Shown here: positions 42,134-54,189 of the stretch, in pieces
Position numbering within the stretch: position 1 is the stretch's first letter
Layout: each line of letters begins with the position of its first letter
From: Corythucha ciliata
Lineage: Eukaryota; Arthropoda; Insecta; Hemiptera; Tingidae
Length of the DNA stretch: 64,000 nt
Direction: 5' to 3'
NCBI GenBank assembly: GCA_038030265.1
Contig: CM075943.1
Span: forward strand, 9,052,001-9,116,000
Position numbers and translations under genes: made by a program
Notes under the pieces: model-generated
What the model saw: only the letters and a program-made list of their open reading frames with translations
Databases searched by the model: none
What the model was told of the DNA's origin: nothing

Positions 42134-45100
42134 TTAAGCCGCGTTGGCGAAGCATAGGAAGCGGCGGGCCGAGGTTTTGTTAGCGACGAGATTTCTGAGA
42201 TCGTTGGGGATTTGCCACCGATCTCGTTGACGTTGGTATAGCGGACAGCGAAGAATTACGTGTTCCGCCGTTTCGGCCTCGCCCCCGCATGGGCAGTCAG
42301 GGCTGTCCCGTCGGCGGTGGAAGTGGAGCTTTCCGTTGAAGGAGCCGTGACCCGAGAGAAGCTGCACGGCAGGGTAGTTTAGAAAGCACCACTTCCAGCG
42401 CAGGCGTTCTTTCACGTCAGGAATGATGGCGAAGGTGTGACGTCCAGTCGCCGCGGTTGACCATTCGCGTTGCCATTCCTGGATGGCGGCGTGATGGCAA
42501 GCTTTCCGGTAGTCCGCGACCTGTAGCCATGATGGTAACGGGTGGTTTGTGCCTAGTTTCCGGGCGCGCAAGGCCGCCAGTACATCGAGCTCGATGTCAA
42601 GTGGGAGGACTCCAGCAATGACATGGAGTGTTAAGTGTGCCGTTGTGGGGTAGGCGCGGAGTGCTGCAATCAGGATCCGGCGTTGTATGCTGCGCATTTG
42701 TTGGCGTTGTGCTCGACGTGCCCGCGTCCACCACAGAGCACACGCGTAGGCCACTCGTGGGACGAACACTGCTTTGTAGTATAGGAGCCTTTTTTGGAAT
42801 GTGGGCCCCCAGCCACAGCCAGAGATTCCTCGTAGGAAGTCACACGTGGGGGTTGTGGTGTTTGCTAGGTGCGCGATATGCATGGTTGGCAGTCCTGAGC
42901 GCATTATGGTCACTCCCAGGTAATGCATGGATGTCGTCAGTGGCATTCTTTGGTTGCGGTGCGTGATGAGGTGATGTTGTGCTGGGAAGTGCTGTGTTCC
43001 GCGGAAGATAGTTGTTGACGACTTGGCGTAGTTGATTTTCAGGCGACGGGTGTCGCACCAGGATGTGACGAGTTCGTCGATGCGGCGGAATTCTTGCCGG
43101 AATCGATGATGATCCGGGGCGGAGACGACTATAGCCAAGTCGTCAACGAACGCAGTGGCTGCCAACCCTGCCGCCTCAAGGTCGCGAAGGAGAGGGGCGA
43201 AGCCTAGAGCCCAAAGGAGGCATGCGGGGACTGCTCCCTGCGGGCACCCACACGTGATTTCTCGCTCGGCAGTAACACCACCGTGGCTGAGCCTGACGTG
43301 GCGGTTGTTGAGATAGCTCCGGAGGAGCAGGTAGATGTTTCGCGGTACGGAGGCTGCTCGTATCTCAGCAAGAAGAGCTGGCCACCAGACGGCGTTGAAG
43401 GCGCCGATCACGTCATAGCAGACCACGGCGGTGATGCGGTGGGGCCCGTCTTCGATTTGGCTGCGAAGGTTTAGAATGGCGTGTTCGGTTGACCGTCCGG
43501 GGATCCCTCCAAATTGCCATCGGTGGCAGGGGTCGTAGACCGTGGGTGGTAATCGGTTGACTATGAGCTTTTCGAAGGATTTAGCTTCAGCAGAAAGGAG
43601 GGTAATTGGCCGATAACTGGACGGGTCGGCTCTATCGCGTCCAGTGTCCTTTAGGAGTAGGCTTACTATTCCCCGTTTCCATGACGATGGAAAGTATGTG
43701 GTGTGGAGGCATTCGTTTATGATGGTGGTAAAGACATCAACCGCTGATTCGGGTAGGTTTCTAAGCATCCTTCCGGTCAACCTGGAGGGGCCTGGGGCCT
43801 TGTTAAGGGGGCTCGTCGCAAAAACTGCGGCTACCTCGTCCTTTGTCCACGGTGGTGCATCAGGCGTCGCTGGTGGTTCGTCGATCGCCGCGCGTATTTG
43901 TCTGTCCTCGTCCGTGTCACTATTGGGGTCATCCATGGGGAAGAGTCCCGCAAGTAGGGCGCAGAGGGTCGTGTGGACGTCCATTGCTTGTGGTGTCGCC
44001 GTTAGGAGCGCTTTCGGGCAGCATCTACCTTTGTACATCTGGTATGGGAAACTCCAGATGTTGGTCGAGAGTTCCTCTGTGGTGAGCTGACGCCATGAGC
44101 GTCGTTTCTCTCTTCTGATGGTTTTCTTGTATTCTCGCCGTTGCTGGACGAACAGTGCATATGCCCTGTCTCGATCCTCACCCGTCCGCGAGGGTATCCG
44201 TCGTTTGAGTTGTCGCGTTAATGTTCGTGCGGTTTGTACTTCGGGCGTCCACCAAGGGGCCGATGGTCTGGTGGGATTGGCGACCTTGGGGGTGCTCCGT
44301 GAGTGGCGGCTTTCAGTATTATCGCCGTGAGGTCCGCAATCTTTCGATTGATGGAGTCGTCGGCCGGGAGGGGGGGGGGATCGAGGAGAAAAGCTAGTGT
44401 TATATTGCGGTCAATGAGGGTCCGGAAGAGGGGCCAATCGGCTTTGGCGTAGTCGAGCCGTGGTGAACCCTTGGGCGGTAGCTCTCGTCGCGGGATGCAA
44501 GGACCGAACATCGGATGAGCCGGTGGTCCGATGTGGCGATGTCATCGGACACTTCCCACGTTGCTGGGATGTGCCCCGCTGTGATAGTGAGGTCGATGAA
44601 GGATTCCCCGTGCGATCCCACGAACGTGGCGCCTTGGTTTGGGTTATTGTGCAGCCGGGCGTTGTATGTGTCTACTAAATTGAGGATGTGTAGACCTCTA
44701 GCGTTGTTCCGGGTTGATCCCCATTCTGTTACCCAGGCGTTGAAGTCGCCAAGGATGATGATGTTAGGGAAGGTGCGTAGTAGTTCTTCCACTTGGGCGA
44801 GTATTTCAAGTTCGAGTGTTGATGGTGGCGGGATGTAAACTGACGCAACTGTGTAGGTGCCGATTTGTGCTGTGGTGACATGGGATGTCGAGTAACGTGG
44901 GATGAAGACTGCGTCGATGTTAGGATTGGTGACAACGAGGCCAGTTTTTTGTTCGGCGTTAAATGAGGGGGGCGCTACCCTGATGTTATTGCCAAGGTTT
45001 GGGGAGGGGAGGCGCGGCACTTCCTGTAGTGCCAAGATGTCAATGTTGAGGGAGGGAAGGGTTTCACGTAGTTCATCCCACGTTACTCGTTGGCCTGCAA

Positions 45101-45149
45101 TATTGATTTGTCCAAGGCGGAGGTGGTTCAACGATGTGTGTCTATTCAT
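42134..45149 (-). pseudogene. R1-clade LINE ORF2 (endonuclease-RT), two frameshifts
   Basis: Segment 1 (45149-44400) is an apurinic-type endonuclease beginning MNRHTSLNHLRLGQINI, with LALQEV, ILGDFNAWVTEWGS, FIDLTIT and the catalytic SDHRLIRC. The frame shifts near 44490 into 44511-44218 and again near 44290 into the RT segment ending at 42134. The RT has SYRPITLLS, VVCYDVIGAFNAVWW (motif A), CGCPQGAVPACLLW (motif B, atypical after QGAV) and AFVDDLAIV (motif C). The C-terminal CCHC motif (CPCGGEAETAEHVILRC) is typical of R1-clade ORF2. Total length is close to a full ORF2 of about 1000 codons. ORF1 is not seen. GC content is much higher than in neighbouring DNA. The element sits inside the family-5 minisatellite. 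Confidence 0.92.
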
Positions 45150-45265
45150 TATTGGTCGGGGTAGCTATGTGGGTGTGTTGCGGGGTTGATGTGTCCATTT
45201 GTTCGGTGTTTTGCTCGGTGGTGGCGGATCCCGTTGTGCCGTAATCCGTGTGACGGAAGGCGAGA

Positions 45266-45335
45266 AACTCCAATCGCAGTAAAGATCCAACCACAGGGAA
45301 GCTCAAAACTTCAGCAAAGCTTCAACCTCAGTAGG
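45266..45335 (+). repeat. Family-5 minisatellite, right remnant
   Basis: Four units (AAGATCCAACCACAGGG and variants) directly upstream of the R1 element's 5' end. With 41556-42085 they show that the LINE is inside this array. Confidence 0.75.
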
Positions 45336-45381
45336 GTTTTCTTATATTTTTCTTGGTTATACTTGTAGCCACTAAAAGGGC

Positions 45382-45525
45382 AATTCGCTCACTCGGAAGA
45401 ATACTGGTTTAACTCAAAAAAGTTTTTCTGACCTAAACAGTTGGGATTAAATAACATTAATCCAAACTGGAATGGTCAGAAACACTTTTTTGAGTTGTAC
45501 CAGTATTCTTCCGAGAGAGCGAATT
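45382..45525. mobile_element. MITE family D (~144 bp)
   Basis: AATTCGCTCACTCGGAAGAA at the left pairs with TTCTTCCGAGAGAGCGAATT at the right. The complementarity continues inward through ACTCAAAAAAGT to TTGGGATTA/TAATCCAA at the loop. The arms are about 60 bp. No target duplication was fixed, and a plain hairpin is an alternative. Confidence 0.7.
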
Positions 45526-45719
45526 TTGCGGCTATCAGTCCACAGACAGGATATTAACATAGCTATGAGCCACACCATTGGCCTTATGGGCTTATTCCGC
45601 TCTTCGTTTGAGCATTGTTATATCTCCAGGGGCGCAAGTAGCAAAATATTTGTGGGGGGGGATGTGAGAGTTAATTTCACCACCTGGCTGCTACAGTTTT
45701 ACCACTCGCCCCCCCCCCC

Positions 45720-46000
45720 TTAACCGCGAAGACGGATAGCACCAGCTTTGTGAAAACCCGACCTGCGAAAATGGGTAATTGGCTAGTGGAACCCGTTAAA
45801 ATGATTTTTAATGAGACAAAACCGCGAAAATGAGCTGGCAATAAAAATCCACAAAATTTGCTTTCGAATAAGTAAACCCCGCTTTGTTTTCCAGCAACAA
45901 AACTGTGACATTGGGTTTTTAGTGAGCCAGAAAAGTCAAAATGGGATTTTTGCGAGAGCGAAATCCGAGAAATTCAAGAAATCTGAGAAATGATTTTTAT
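45720..46000 (+). repeat. Family-3 minisatellite
   Basis: Units of the form ACCGCGAAAATGGG followed by TTTTTAGTGAGCC, with a run of about eleven C just before. Non-coding. Confidence 0.65.
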
Positions 46001-46134
46001 GTGAGCGTTGACGAAACAAAGTGTGGTGACCTCATGGAATTTTTACTTTTTGATGATTTGTATTGTGTATAATTCATTATGCCGATGTCATGGAGTTACT
46101 CAGGACGAAATAAGTACAAGATGTTGTCATTCCA

Positions 46135-47060
46135 CGGGTGTTTTATTAACCACACCAGGTTTCAACCGCTCAGGGTCATCATCAGTGGGATACAACAAAT
46201 AAATAACAAAATAAATAAATAACATAACATTGGTAGGAACACCCATAAGACGAGAAGAGTGGATAAGTACTTACATCACAGGGAGTTGAGTCATAATAAA
46301 ATAAAACCGTGGTGTTATACCACATGTCTAACATCAACTGAACAAAGATCGAAGGTTGAAAGATTTACATTTATTTGTACTAGTAGGTGGGAGAAAATTG
46401 ACTAGGGAACAGAGTGCCGATTGAGAACCCTCCAATCGTTCAGTGAGGCACAAATCTCCTGCTATATTGAACTCTTTACTAATGAACATAGCCCCTTAAA
46501 CGTGGCGTGCTCTATGATTATCTTCAACCATGAGGATCTGGGCTGTGTGGGCGGAATCAGCTCTGCACCTCTGATTGATGTGAAAATATAGAACGTAGAA
46601 TTAGAACGCTGTAAATGTTCCTTGAGCCGAGTGCAGAATTTTCGTCCAGTGCGGCTGCAGTAAGTCGCTCCACAGTCGCCCCTCTTCTGGAGTCCCTAAG
46701 TCAGCTGGATCCTTACCCTGGCTGGTGGGGATGGTTTTAAGACTCTCTACACTCTTGAAAGCTACGTGGCGCGTCCTTCTTAAAATTCTTTCCAACCGTA
46801 GCGAAACCTGCCCAAGGAACGGCAATACCAACCAATCCCGATGTTCATCACCGCGTTGACTTGAGGGTGACTCTGAGCCGAGAAGCTGCTTTCTTTTTAT
46901 TGCGTTCAGATCGTCAATCATCGTCTACCTGAAGCCGTTGTTGACTGCCACTTCTTTAATTAATTACAACTGCTCCGGGGGCAGAGACAGTAACCTATTG
47001 ATATACGCTGTAAAGGCTGCAATCTTGTGATCGGGATGATGGTTGGACTGAGCTGGTATA
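46135..47060 (-). pseudogene. Penelope-like element, 3' part with GIY-YIG remnant
   Basis: On the minus strand, broken frames from about 47060 read HHPDHKIAAFTAYINRLL, LIKEVAVNNGF, then LVLPFLGQVSLRLERILRRT and VAFKSVESLKT (frame 46921-46601). In the next frame RGDCGATYCSRTGRKFCTRL and KEHLQ follow, recalling the GIY-YIG endonuclease block (CxxCxxxYxGxTGRxxxxRxxEH) of Penelope-like elements. The lower-coordinate part down to ~46135 has no intact frame and contains a TGATGATGACCCTGAGCGG sequence of the type often found near the ends of such elements. Stops and a frameshift make it a relic. The RT core is missing. Confidence 0.75.
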
Positions 47061-47275
47061 ACCAAATCTGACTGATCTGGTTCTGACTCATTCAAAGTCA
47101 GTCTTCATCAGTTGAATTCTTCAAAAAATTGTTCAGATTTGGCTCTTTAAAACCTCAATGTCGCAGATTTTCTCTCCTTTACAGATAATAATTTCTTGGA
47201 TATTTGGCCATTCCAGATTACCAATTTTAATTCATAATTCAGAATTAATTTCGCGGGTTTAGTAAAAACAGGGAC

Positions 47276-47428
47276 TAGGGCCCGTATGCCAAGTCGTTCT
47301 TCGAATTTTCCTCAATCTCAAAGCTCCCTCCCAAACTGGAAAAATTATAAAATAACATGTGATTCCACAGTTTGCGAGGAAGGTTGGAGCCAAGGAAATT
47401 TCGAGGAACGACTTAGCATAAGGGCCTA
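47276..47428. mobile_element. MITE family A, copy 2 (153 bp)
   Basis: Same architecture as 14592-14746. CGTATGCCAAGTCGTTCTTC at the left pairs with GAGGAACGACTTAGCATA at the right, with the identical centre AAAATTATAAAATAACAT. TAG occurs at both edges and may be a 3-bp target duplication or part of the ends. Confidence 0.85.
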
Positions 47429-47969
47429 GGTCTTTCGAGACCCAAATTTCGTGGATTTGGCTCACTCAGTAATAATCCCTTATTAATATAGGTAAGCAAT
47501 ATCAATATATTATTATTAAATTTTAAGCTTTTTTGTGGTTTATGTAGGAGATGACACTTCTGAGATCGCCAGTGCGCGACAAGGGCCCACACCAGACCTA
47601 GCTTTTGGCGATCACCCCTTTGGAATGCTTTAAAATGGCTGTCAAGTGTAAAAATTAGAATATAGAAATAGAATTAGAATATAGAAAATAGAAAACCACC
47701 ATCGCCATCTAATTTCGAATGAATTCCTGAGGCTACTCTGATACTAGTTAGTCTCGAAATTTATCATTTTTTAAAGCTCTTTCCTACAATTAAATTGGAT
47801 GGCGATATTATGGCTTCGTAACTCATAAAATGATTTGTTTTTTTATAAAAAGCATAAAAGGAGTTTTACTCTTGCCATGATTTTTCATACCCCTCCCCCA
47901 TCTAGCTCTGTTGTGAGCCCCTGTCTCACATAAAATGACTAGCGATCACAGAAGTGTCATCTCCTAGAT

Positions 47970-49635
47970 CACGACCGGCCAATCTTTTTTGGTCGTGGGC
48001 CATAAACCTGGTCATAAGAACTCATGCGGGCAACCCACCCTGCCCACCCTCCCCATCGAGCACAACACTTTGATTCTTAGCAAAAGGCCTTGACGCTCTG
48101 AATAAAACGCACTTGGGGACTGATCAATAATTTCAACAACATAATTTAACCACAGTATAATAGCGTTTTCCATTTGCAAAAAAAAATGTGCCCTGTGGCA
48201 GCTCATTCCACAGCCGGCCTTAGACATATTTGGCGCCCCCCCGGGCAAATCTTTCACCAACGCCTCCGTGAAGTGGCCCTCAGGAGCCGCGAATTAGCGT
48301 TTTTTCTCACATTTCATCGGTGAATTAGTGATTTGTCTTCATTTCAGCCGTGAATTAGCGATTTTTCTTGCAATGAATTTGTGTTTTTCCTGATTTGAGC
48401 CGTTGAGCGATTTTACCCGTGAATTAGCGCTATATTTTCTAACTCTAGCCATGAAGCTGTTTCCGGAAACTGCTACATGCTATTTACTCGATTCATTTCT
48501 GTGAAATAGCAATAATGTTCTCAATTTAACCCCAAAAATAGTAATTTTTCTTTATTTCAGCCATGAATTAGCGTTTCACCTAATTTTAGCCTCCTAGAGA
48601 GCCCTTAATGAGAGCTTTGTTTCCCAATTTTCGCTACGAATTAACGCTTTTTCTTAATTTTATCCGCAAATTAGCGCATTATTCTCATTTAGCCGCGGAT
48701 GAGCGATTTTTAGCCATTTTGGCGATTTTTCACCATTTCATCCATGCATTAGCGATTTATTCGTGTTCGTCCTGATTTCTCACTTTTCAGTGATTTAGCA
48801 AATTACCTCAAATTAATTCCCAATTAGCCATTTTTCTTTATTTCAGCCGCAAATTAGCGTTTTTCTCAGTTTGGCCGCTAGTTATGGATTTTCTACGTTT
48901 CATCAACGCATTAAAGTTCCCCCAATGTTCGCCGCGAATTACATTACGATTTTTCTGAAATTTGGCCGCGGATTAGCGATTTTTTCACTTTCTTCTGGCA
49001 CGAAGTTACCTTCAGAAACCGCGAATTGACGTTTACTCCATAATTTAATCCGCGAATTAGCGTTTTCTTTACTTCAGTGCTTCTTAACAATTTTTCGGAT
49101 GAATTAGCAATTTTTCTTCATTTTAAAAATTGCTAATTCATTTTTTGTCATTTTAGCGATTTTTCACCATTTTAGCTCTCAATTAGTGTGTTTCGTAATT
49201 TTCAACGCGAATTAGTATTTTTTACTCTCCATAAGCGATTTTAGAGCTTTTTCTCAATTTTAGCCGTGAAGTAATCGCGAATTATCTACGTAGTTTTCTT
49301 AGTTTTATCCGTGATTTAGCACTTATTCTCACTTGTGTTCGTGAATCAGTTATTTTTCTCAATAATTTCAGCCGTGAGTTAGGCATGTATCTCAATTTCA
49401 GCCCTAAATTAGCGTTATTTTCAATTTTGGTCTGGATTAAATGGGCACTTAGCGGAGGATTAGTCGCCCACGAGAAGGCGTGAATTGTAGCGTTTTCCAT
49501 TTACACAAAAATCCGAGGGGCGCCAAAATCCAATAACAAAAATGATCATTTATCACTGTATGCCACGGGGCGGGCCATTGTGAAAGGCTCAGCGGGCCAC
49601 TTCTTGGCCCGCGGACCCTGGGTTGGCCACCCCTG
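47970..49635. mobile_element. hAT-like element (1666 bp) carrying family-1 minisatellite
   Basis: Flanked by a perfect 8-bp duplication TCCTAGAT (47962-47969, 49636-49643) lying in a known dispersed element, so the insertion point is certain. The left end CACGACCGGCCAATC and the right end (reverse complement) CAGGGGTGGCCAACC agree at the CA start and in GGCCAA. About 1.2 kb of the interior is family-1 minisatellite. A further end-like sequence (CAGCCGGCCTTAGACATATT) begins near 48211 and suggests nesting. No transposase is present. Confidence 0.85.
48290..49500 (+). repeat. Family-1 minisatellite inside the hAT-like element
   Basis: About forty degenerate units of the GCGAATTAGCGATTTTTCTC type, mostly in one orientation. 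The enclosing target duplication shows that this array was moved, or grew, within a transposon. Confidence 0.85.
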
Positions 49636-49725
49636 TCCTAGATCATAAGAAACATTCTAAACAGGTGGCAGACACGATCAAATGATCCGGATTTTTCATA
49701 CGGTGGGCTCCCGGACTGTAAAGTA

Positions 49726-51560
49726 TTTTTCAGGAAGAATCCGATTACTATCCGGATATTTGGTTGGTTCCAGTTAGTCTGGAGAACCTAAGTTTTACGC
49801 TTACTGCAGTCGGGCTGAAATTGATTCCCGGCGAATCCTACCACCTGAACGCGTCTGTGAGCCATTTCTGTTTATTTAACGCATTCTATTGCATTAAACA
49901 ACTCCGAACATAATTTCCCGTGAAATGTAGAAGTAAATCTACCACTTACAAAGGAGGTAGAAATTTAGCACTTGGTGTGTGTAAGTACACATACGCTAAA
50001 AATTGCGTGAAAATTGTAAGTCATAATGTTTCCACCCCATGTTATGCACTTAAAAAGGGATTTTACCTTCTGAAAGTACAATTCAGAGCGAGTTTTACCA
50101 CCTGAGAAATCATTCACCGAATTGGGGGGGGGGGCTGGCTTTGACACCCCCCAAGCCCCACTCAATTTGCGCCCCCGTCCGGAAATGGTGTGGAGGCGTA
50201 TGAGCCTCGCTAGTCTTTGAAATCCTGTCCGGCGTCGCGGCCCGCTTTCAGTGAGACATCTTCATGGTAAAAATCGCCAGTGTGATATTTCCTGCGGGCC
50301 AGGTTCGCGGCTAAAACTCAGAGAATCAGTAATAGATATTTTCTGGAGGCAACTTTTACTGCCACGGTAACAATCGTTGGTTCGCGGTTTATAGACTCAA
50401 CTTCACGGCTAAAATTGAGAAAAAGCGCATATGCACTGTTCTTTGGCAAAATTTGTGTCCAAAATTGAAAATATTTAGCTGTTTCGTGGTTTCTCGAGGC
50501 ACTTCGCGGTTTAAATTTAGGAATAGAGCGAATAGCCGCCCATAATCCTTGGAGGTCATTTTGTGGATCAAGTTTAGGTACAAAAATCGCTGGTTCGAGG
50601 TTAATAGACTCATCTTCTCGGCTAATACTGAGAAAAAGCTCTTCTGGAAGAAAATACGAGGTTAAAACTACGTAAAAATTTTTTATACCTTTCTCGCGTC
50701 GCCCACGACCCCACTAAGAACTGGTCCTGAACTTGCAGTTCTGCTGAAATTAAGACATGATTCTTGTGATTTCGAGGATATTTAGCTCAAAATTTTGCAA
50801 TTTCACGCTATTGGGGCCGGCTTGCACGATCCCACTTGTACCCTCTTAAAAAAAAAAATGGGTGGAAAAGCTTTGGCCGAGTTACCTCATTCTTAGTATA
50901 ATGCGTTGAAACTAGCTGGTAGCTCGTTGGATCGGTTGATGACTGGAGAGTTTCCCGCGGAAGAACTTTTATTTTTATCTTCTCCTTTCATTCTGTCAGA
51001 CTGTTGAGCTGAATATTGTTCTGTTAATAATTAATATACCTACCCCTGCGCATAAAGTTTGCTAGTTTCCAGAAAACTGGATCCCAGTTATTTTCTTTCC
51101 CAAAAACTTTTCGTTATTACAAGTAAAAGAAGTTTCGGGAACACTTCCAAAGGCTTAAAAAAATCCTCTTATCCAATTTTTTGTTCATCTCCCAATTGCT
51201 AGGGTTTTCCCCCCTCGTTCTTTCGGAATGGAAGTAAAATTGGAGGAGAAATTGGCTAGAGGGGTTGCAAAAGGTTAAGCGGCGTCTATACTGGTAAGGA
51301 GCGAGTAGACGGGACGACGAGAGTATAACGAACAAGGGTTGTTTGGGTGGGCGGGTGAGTGGAGGTGGACGCTACGCGGTATTTCCAGTAAGACATCGGC
51401 AGTCAACACGGTAGCAAGTTGGGTACTACTCGTGTTTTTTTATCAACTGAGAGTGTGTGATTCGAAATTTTTATTTTGCCGGTTTTTCTTTTTTTTTTGG
51501 GGGGTGAATAAATTTCTGTCTCGACTCTGAAATTACTGTGCTGAATTTTTACTGTCGCCA
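49726..51560. other. No gene; minisatellite fragments
   Basis: Diverged family-1-like units (TTCGCGGCTAAAACTCAGAG type) lie at about 50290-50640 and family-4-like units at about 50690-50830. A run of ten G is at about 50125-50134. No coding region is recognised. Confidence 0.45.
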
Positions 51561-51635
51561 ATGATAACGAGTCAGAGGTCGTCGTGTCGCATCCTAGTAT
51601 CGTCCCTTCTCCTTTTTTTCATCATAATGTCACAT
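51561..51635 (+). CDS. Possible signal-peptide exon
   Basis: ATG at 51561 opens MITSQRSSCRILVSSLLLFF, a basic N-terminus followed by a strongly hydrophobic stretch. The reading then runs into a donor-like GTAACG after ATGTCACATG, giving a phase-1 exon end. This is the classic shape of a first coding exon of a secreted or GPI-anchored protein. The next exon was not found. The LU-type exon at 55588 is in the wrong phase to follow directly, so an intervening exon or a different partner would be needed. Confidence 0.3.
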
Positions 51636-54153
51636 GGTAACGGTTTTGCACATAATTAAACCTTGTCCCTCTGTTAATTTAAGCCAGACAAGAAGTACAG
51701 GAACAAAATCGATCCAATCCCATTATTCAATAACTAATTGTGTTCCTTGAACCATTTTAATGCAAATTATCCAAAATGTATTATCTGGAAAACGTGTGTT
51801 ATAACTTCTAAAGAAAGTAAGATAATTTACTTGCAGTAAATGATTTGTTGACTGTCGGTATGTACTTCATCAAGTTCATCAACCATGTCCAACAACGCGG
51901 TTGACATCGTCTATTATGTTTCTTTGAAAGAGTTGTTGGCTTGTCGGTCATAGCTGCTTTGAGATTTGTAAAAGGAAACAAACGTTAATAGTAAAGGGTG
52001 AATTTAGTTGTCTTGTTTAATTTTTAACTGATGTCACACGAGCGAGGTGTCAATTCTGTCAGCTCCCCCGTGTTGACAATGCCCGTTTGGACCTTTCCAA
52101 GACTCAACAAGGGTTTAAGCATGCCCGTAGATAAAATGTTAAACTTTGGATGAGGTTCAGGTTCTATAGCACGATTAGCACGAGATAGATCGCTGTCAAA
52201 CCTTCAACTGTTCTTGCAGTACAACGTACCCACCAACTACCGATTTATTTGTAGAAAATTATTTATTTTCGTTTTCAACATTCGTATATATTTTCGTTAA
52301 CAACAAAATTCTGAATGAAAACTTACCTATGTCTTAAATTAAAGGAAAAACCTTATCTACACGATACATTCGTGAATTCGGATTCTCATTTATCATACAG
52401 GATCGTTGTGCTGAGGCAATTTCTAATTTTAGGGGGAAGAATATTAAATAATGTGACACCGACTACTGTGCGGTTCATTTTCTTCTCTAATCCGAAAATA
52501 GGCGATAATTTTGACTAATTTTTTTTGACGTTGTGGCCATAAGCTTTGGAAGGGAATCGCACGACAAATCCGAAAACCACGTGTTTTCAAATGGATTTTT
52601 CTAAAAAAAAAAAGGTCAGGGGCCTTATTCACTAAATTTTTCAACATTGCTTTTGTCAAAAATCACATGTTTCCGTTCAGTTTTCTTAATTTCATGAATG
52701 AGATTTTAATGTTTCTACCAAAGCAATATTTCAATCTCGTTAGAGAATCAGGCCCCAGGTTTGTCGTTACTCTCATGTTCCTGTGGGGAACGCAATGTAC
52801 GAAATCAAAGTCATATGGAAAACCAAGTCCTCAGACTCGAGGAAAAAAATGTTTTTTATTTTGGGTTGGGATTTTTGCTCCCGTTAAGAATAAAAAAAGG
52901 AGAAAACCCGCCAAATACAAAAATTATTATATTCATTTTCGGTTTGAAGTTGTAGCGTGATATCTACCTTGATACCATATATTTTTTTCAACACTCAACT
53001 TTTGTATAATTTTTGAATTTAGCGGGTAATCTACTTTCATAGTAGAGCAGCGCAACGTATCGGGAGCAAAAATCCCAATCCACGAACCGCTTCATTTTTA
53101 CATACAAATAATACTAAGTTTAATGTCTTGGTTTTCCATATGACTTTGGTAGGAATTAACAGTTAAATAGGTGCGAAATGTTCACTATCACTATCTACTG
53201 ACATGTATACGAATTCACTGTTGAAAGTGTGCGAAATGTCAAGTTTCGAGGTCACGTAGGCGCAGGGTCTATTAAATGACGGGCACAAATGGGCAGGAAC
53301 TGTCCATTTTCACGGTAAAATGTGAGAAAAAAATGTCTGGAAATTTTAAAACCGTGGTTCTGGCAACGTATGTCATGAATTTTGCCACGTGCGTTCGGAG
53401 GGATGCCCACCGTCACTGTCTTCCCATGATGGCTCATGAGTTATTTTTGGGCGCTTTGTCATGTTTCCCAGGGGGGCCCTATGATTTTCCTCATGAACTG
53501 TCCTCAAAATGGGCAACGATCTATGTATAGAAATAGTGCGTAGTCTGCTCTTATTGTTCCTTCACATTTGTGAGCTGTGACAGCTCGAACGTTTCAAGCT
53601 GCATCCAATGAAAGCTAGCACAGCTCGCAAGCGAACCCAACTTTAGAGTTCAAATCGGTCATATTCACACTTAATGTAATTTTTCCGATGACAAAAGTAA
53701 AAAGTTTGTTTTGTGAATACTGAAAAATCGTAAAGTTATCGTTTTACGTTGAGTTTGGCGTATTTCGCACCTGGACAACTAATATTAATGTAATCTACAG
53801 TTTTAAAATTAAGTTAGTAATAAGAGGAAGGGGGGGGGATTCACTCGACAACTGAATGCAGGCATAATAATTACTCCATTATTTTAATTTGAACGCATTT
53901 AGAAGTGAAACTGAGTTTTATGTTTCGTTGAAATCAAGCCTTAAGCGTTGAATTTATCTTGATTAAATGAATAGCTAACGAACCCGACATTCTCTTTTAT
54001 CCTCTAATTTCTTTAATTTTCTTCCCACAAATTGTTCACGTTTGAGTTTGGATACAGAGGCTGTGTGACAAGAACTGTTGGCGCGGGAGCACTGGTGACA
54101 GTGTAACTGTGGTATGAGGAGGGGTTGGCAGATTGAAGCTTATGTTGAATAAC

Positions 54154-54189
<36 letters not shown>

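Larger units (their letters stand above)
47544..49725. mobile_element. Long-inverted-repeat element, copy 2 (interrupted)
   Basis: 47544-47969 and 49636-49725 match the family of 2471-3253. Shared blocks include GGAGATGACACTTCTGAGA, GAGCCCCTGTC and ATGATCCGGATTTTTCA. The outer part of the left arm is missing, while the right outer arm is present beyond the inserted hAT-like element. The ~20-bp tandem array of copy 1 is absent here, so the two copies differ in their centres. Confidence 0.75.

Noticed and set aside
42628..43474. Plus-strand frames opposite the R1 ORF2
   Set aside because: Shadow frames of a GC-rich coding region on the other strand.
53169..53774. Inverted AGGTGCGAAAT motif pair
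   Set aside because: Only 11 bp match and there is no second copy or target duplication, so chance is likely.
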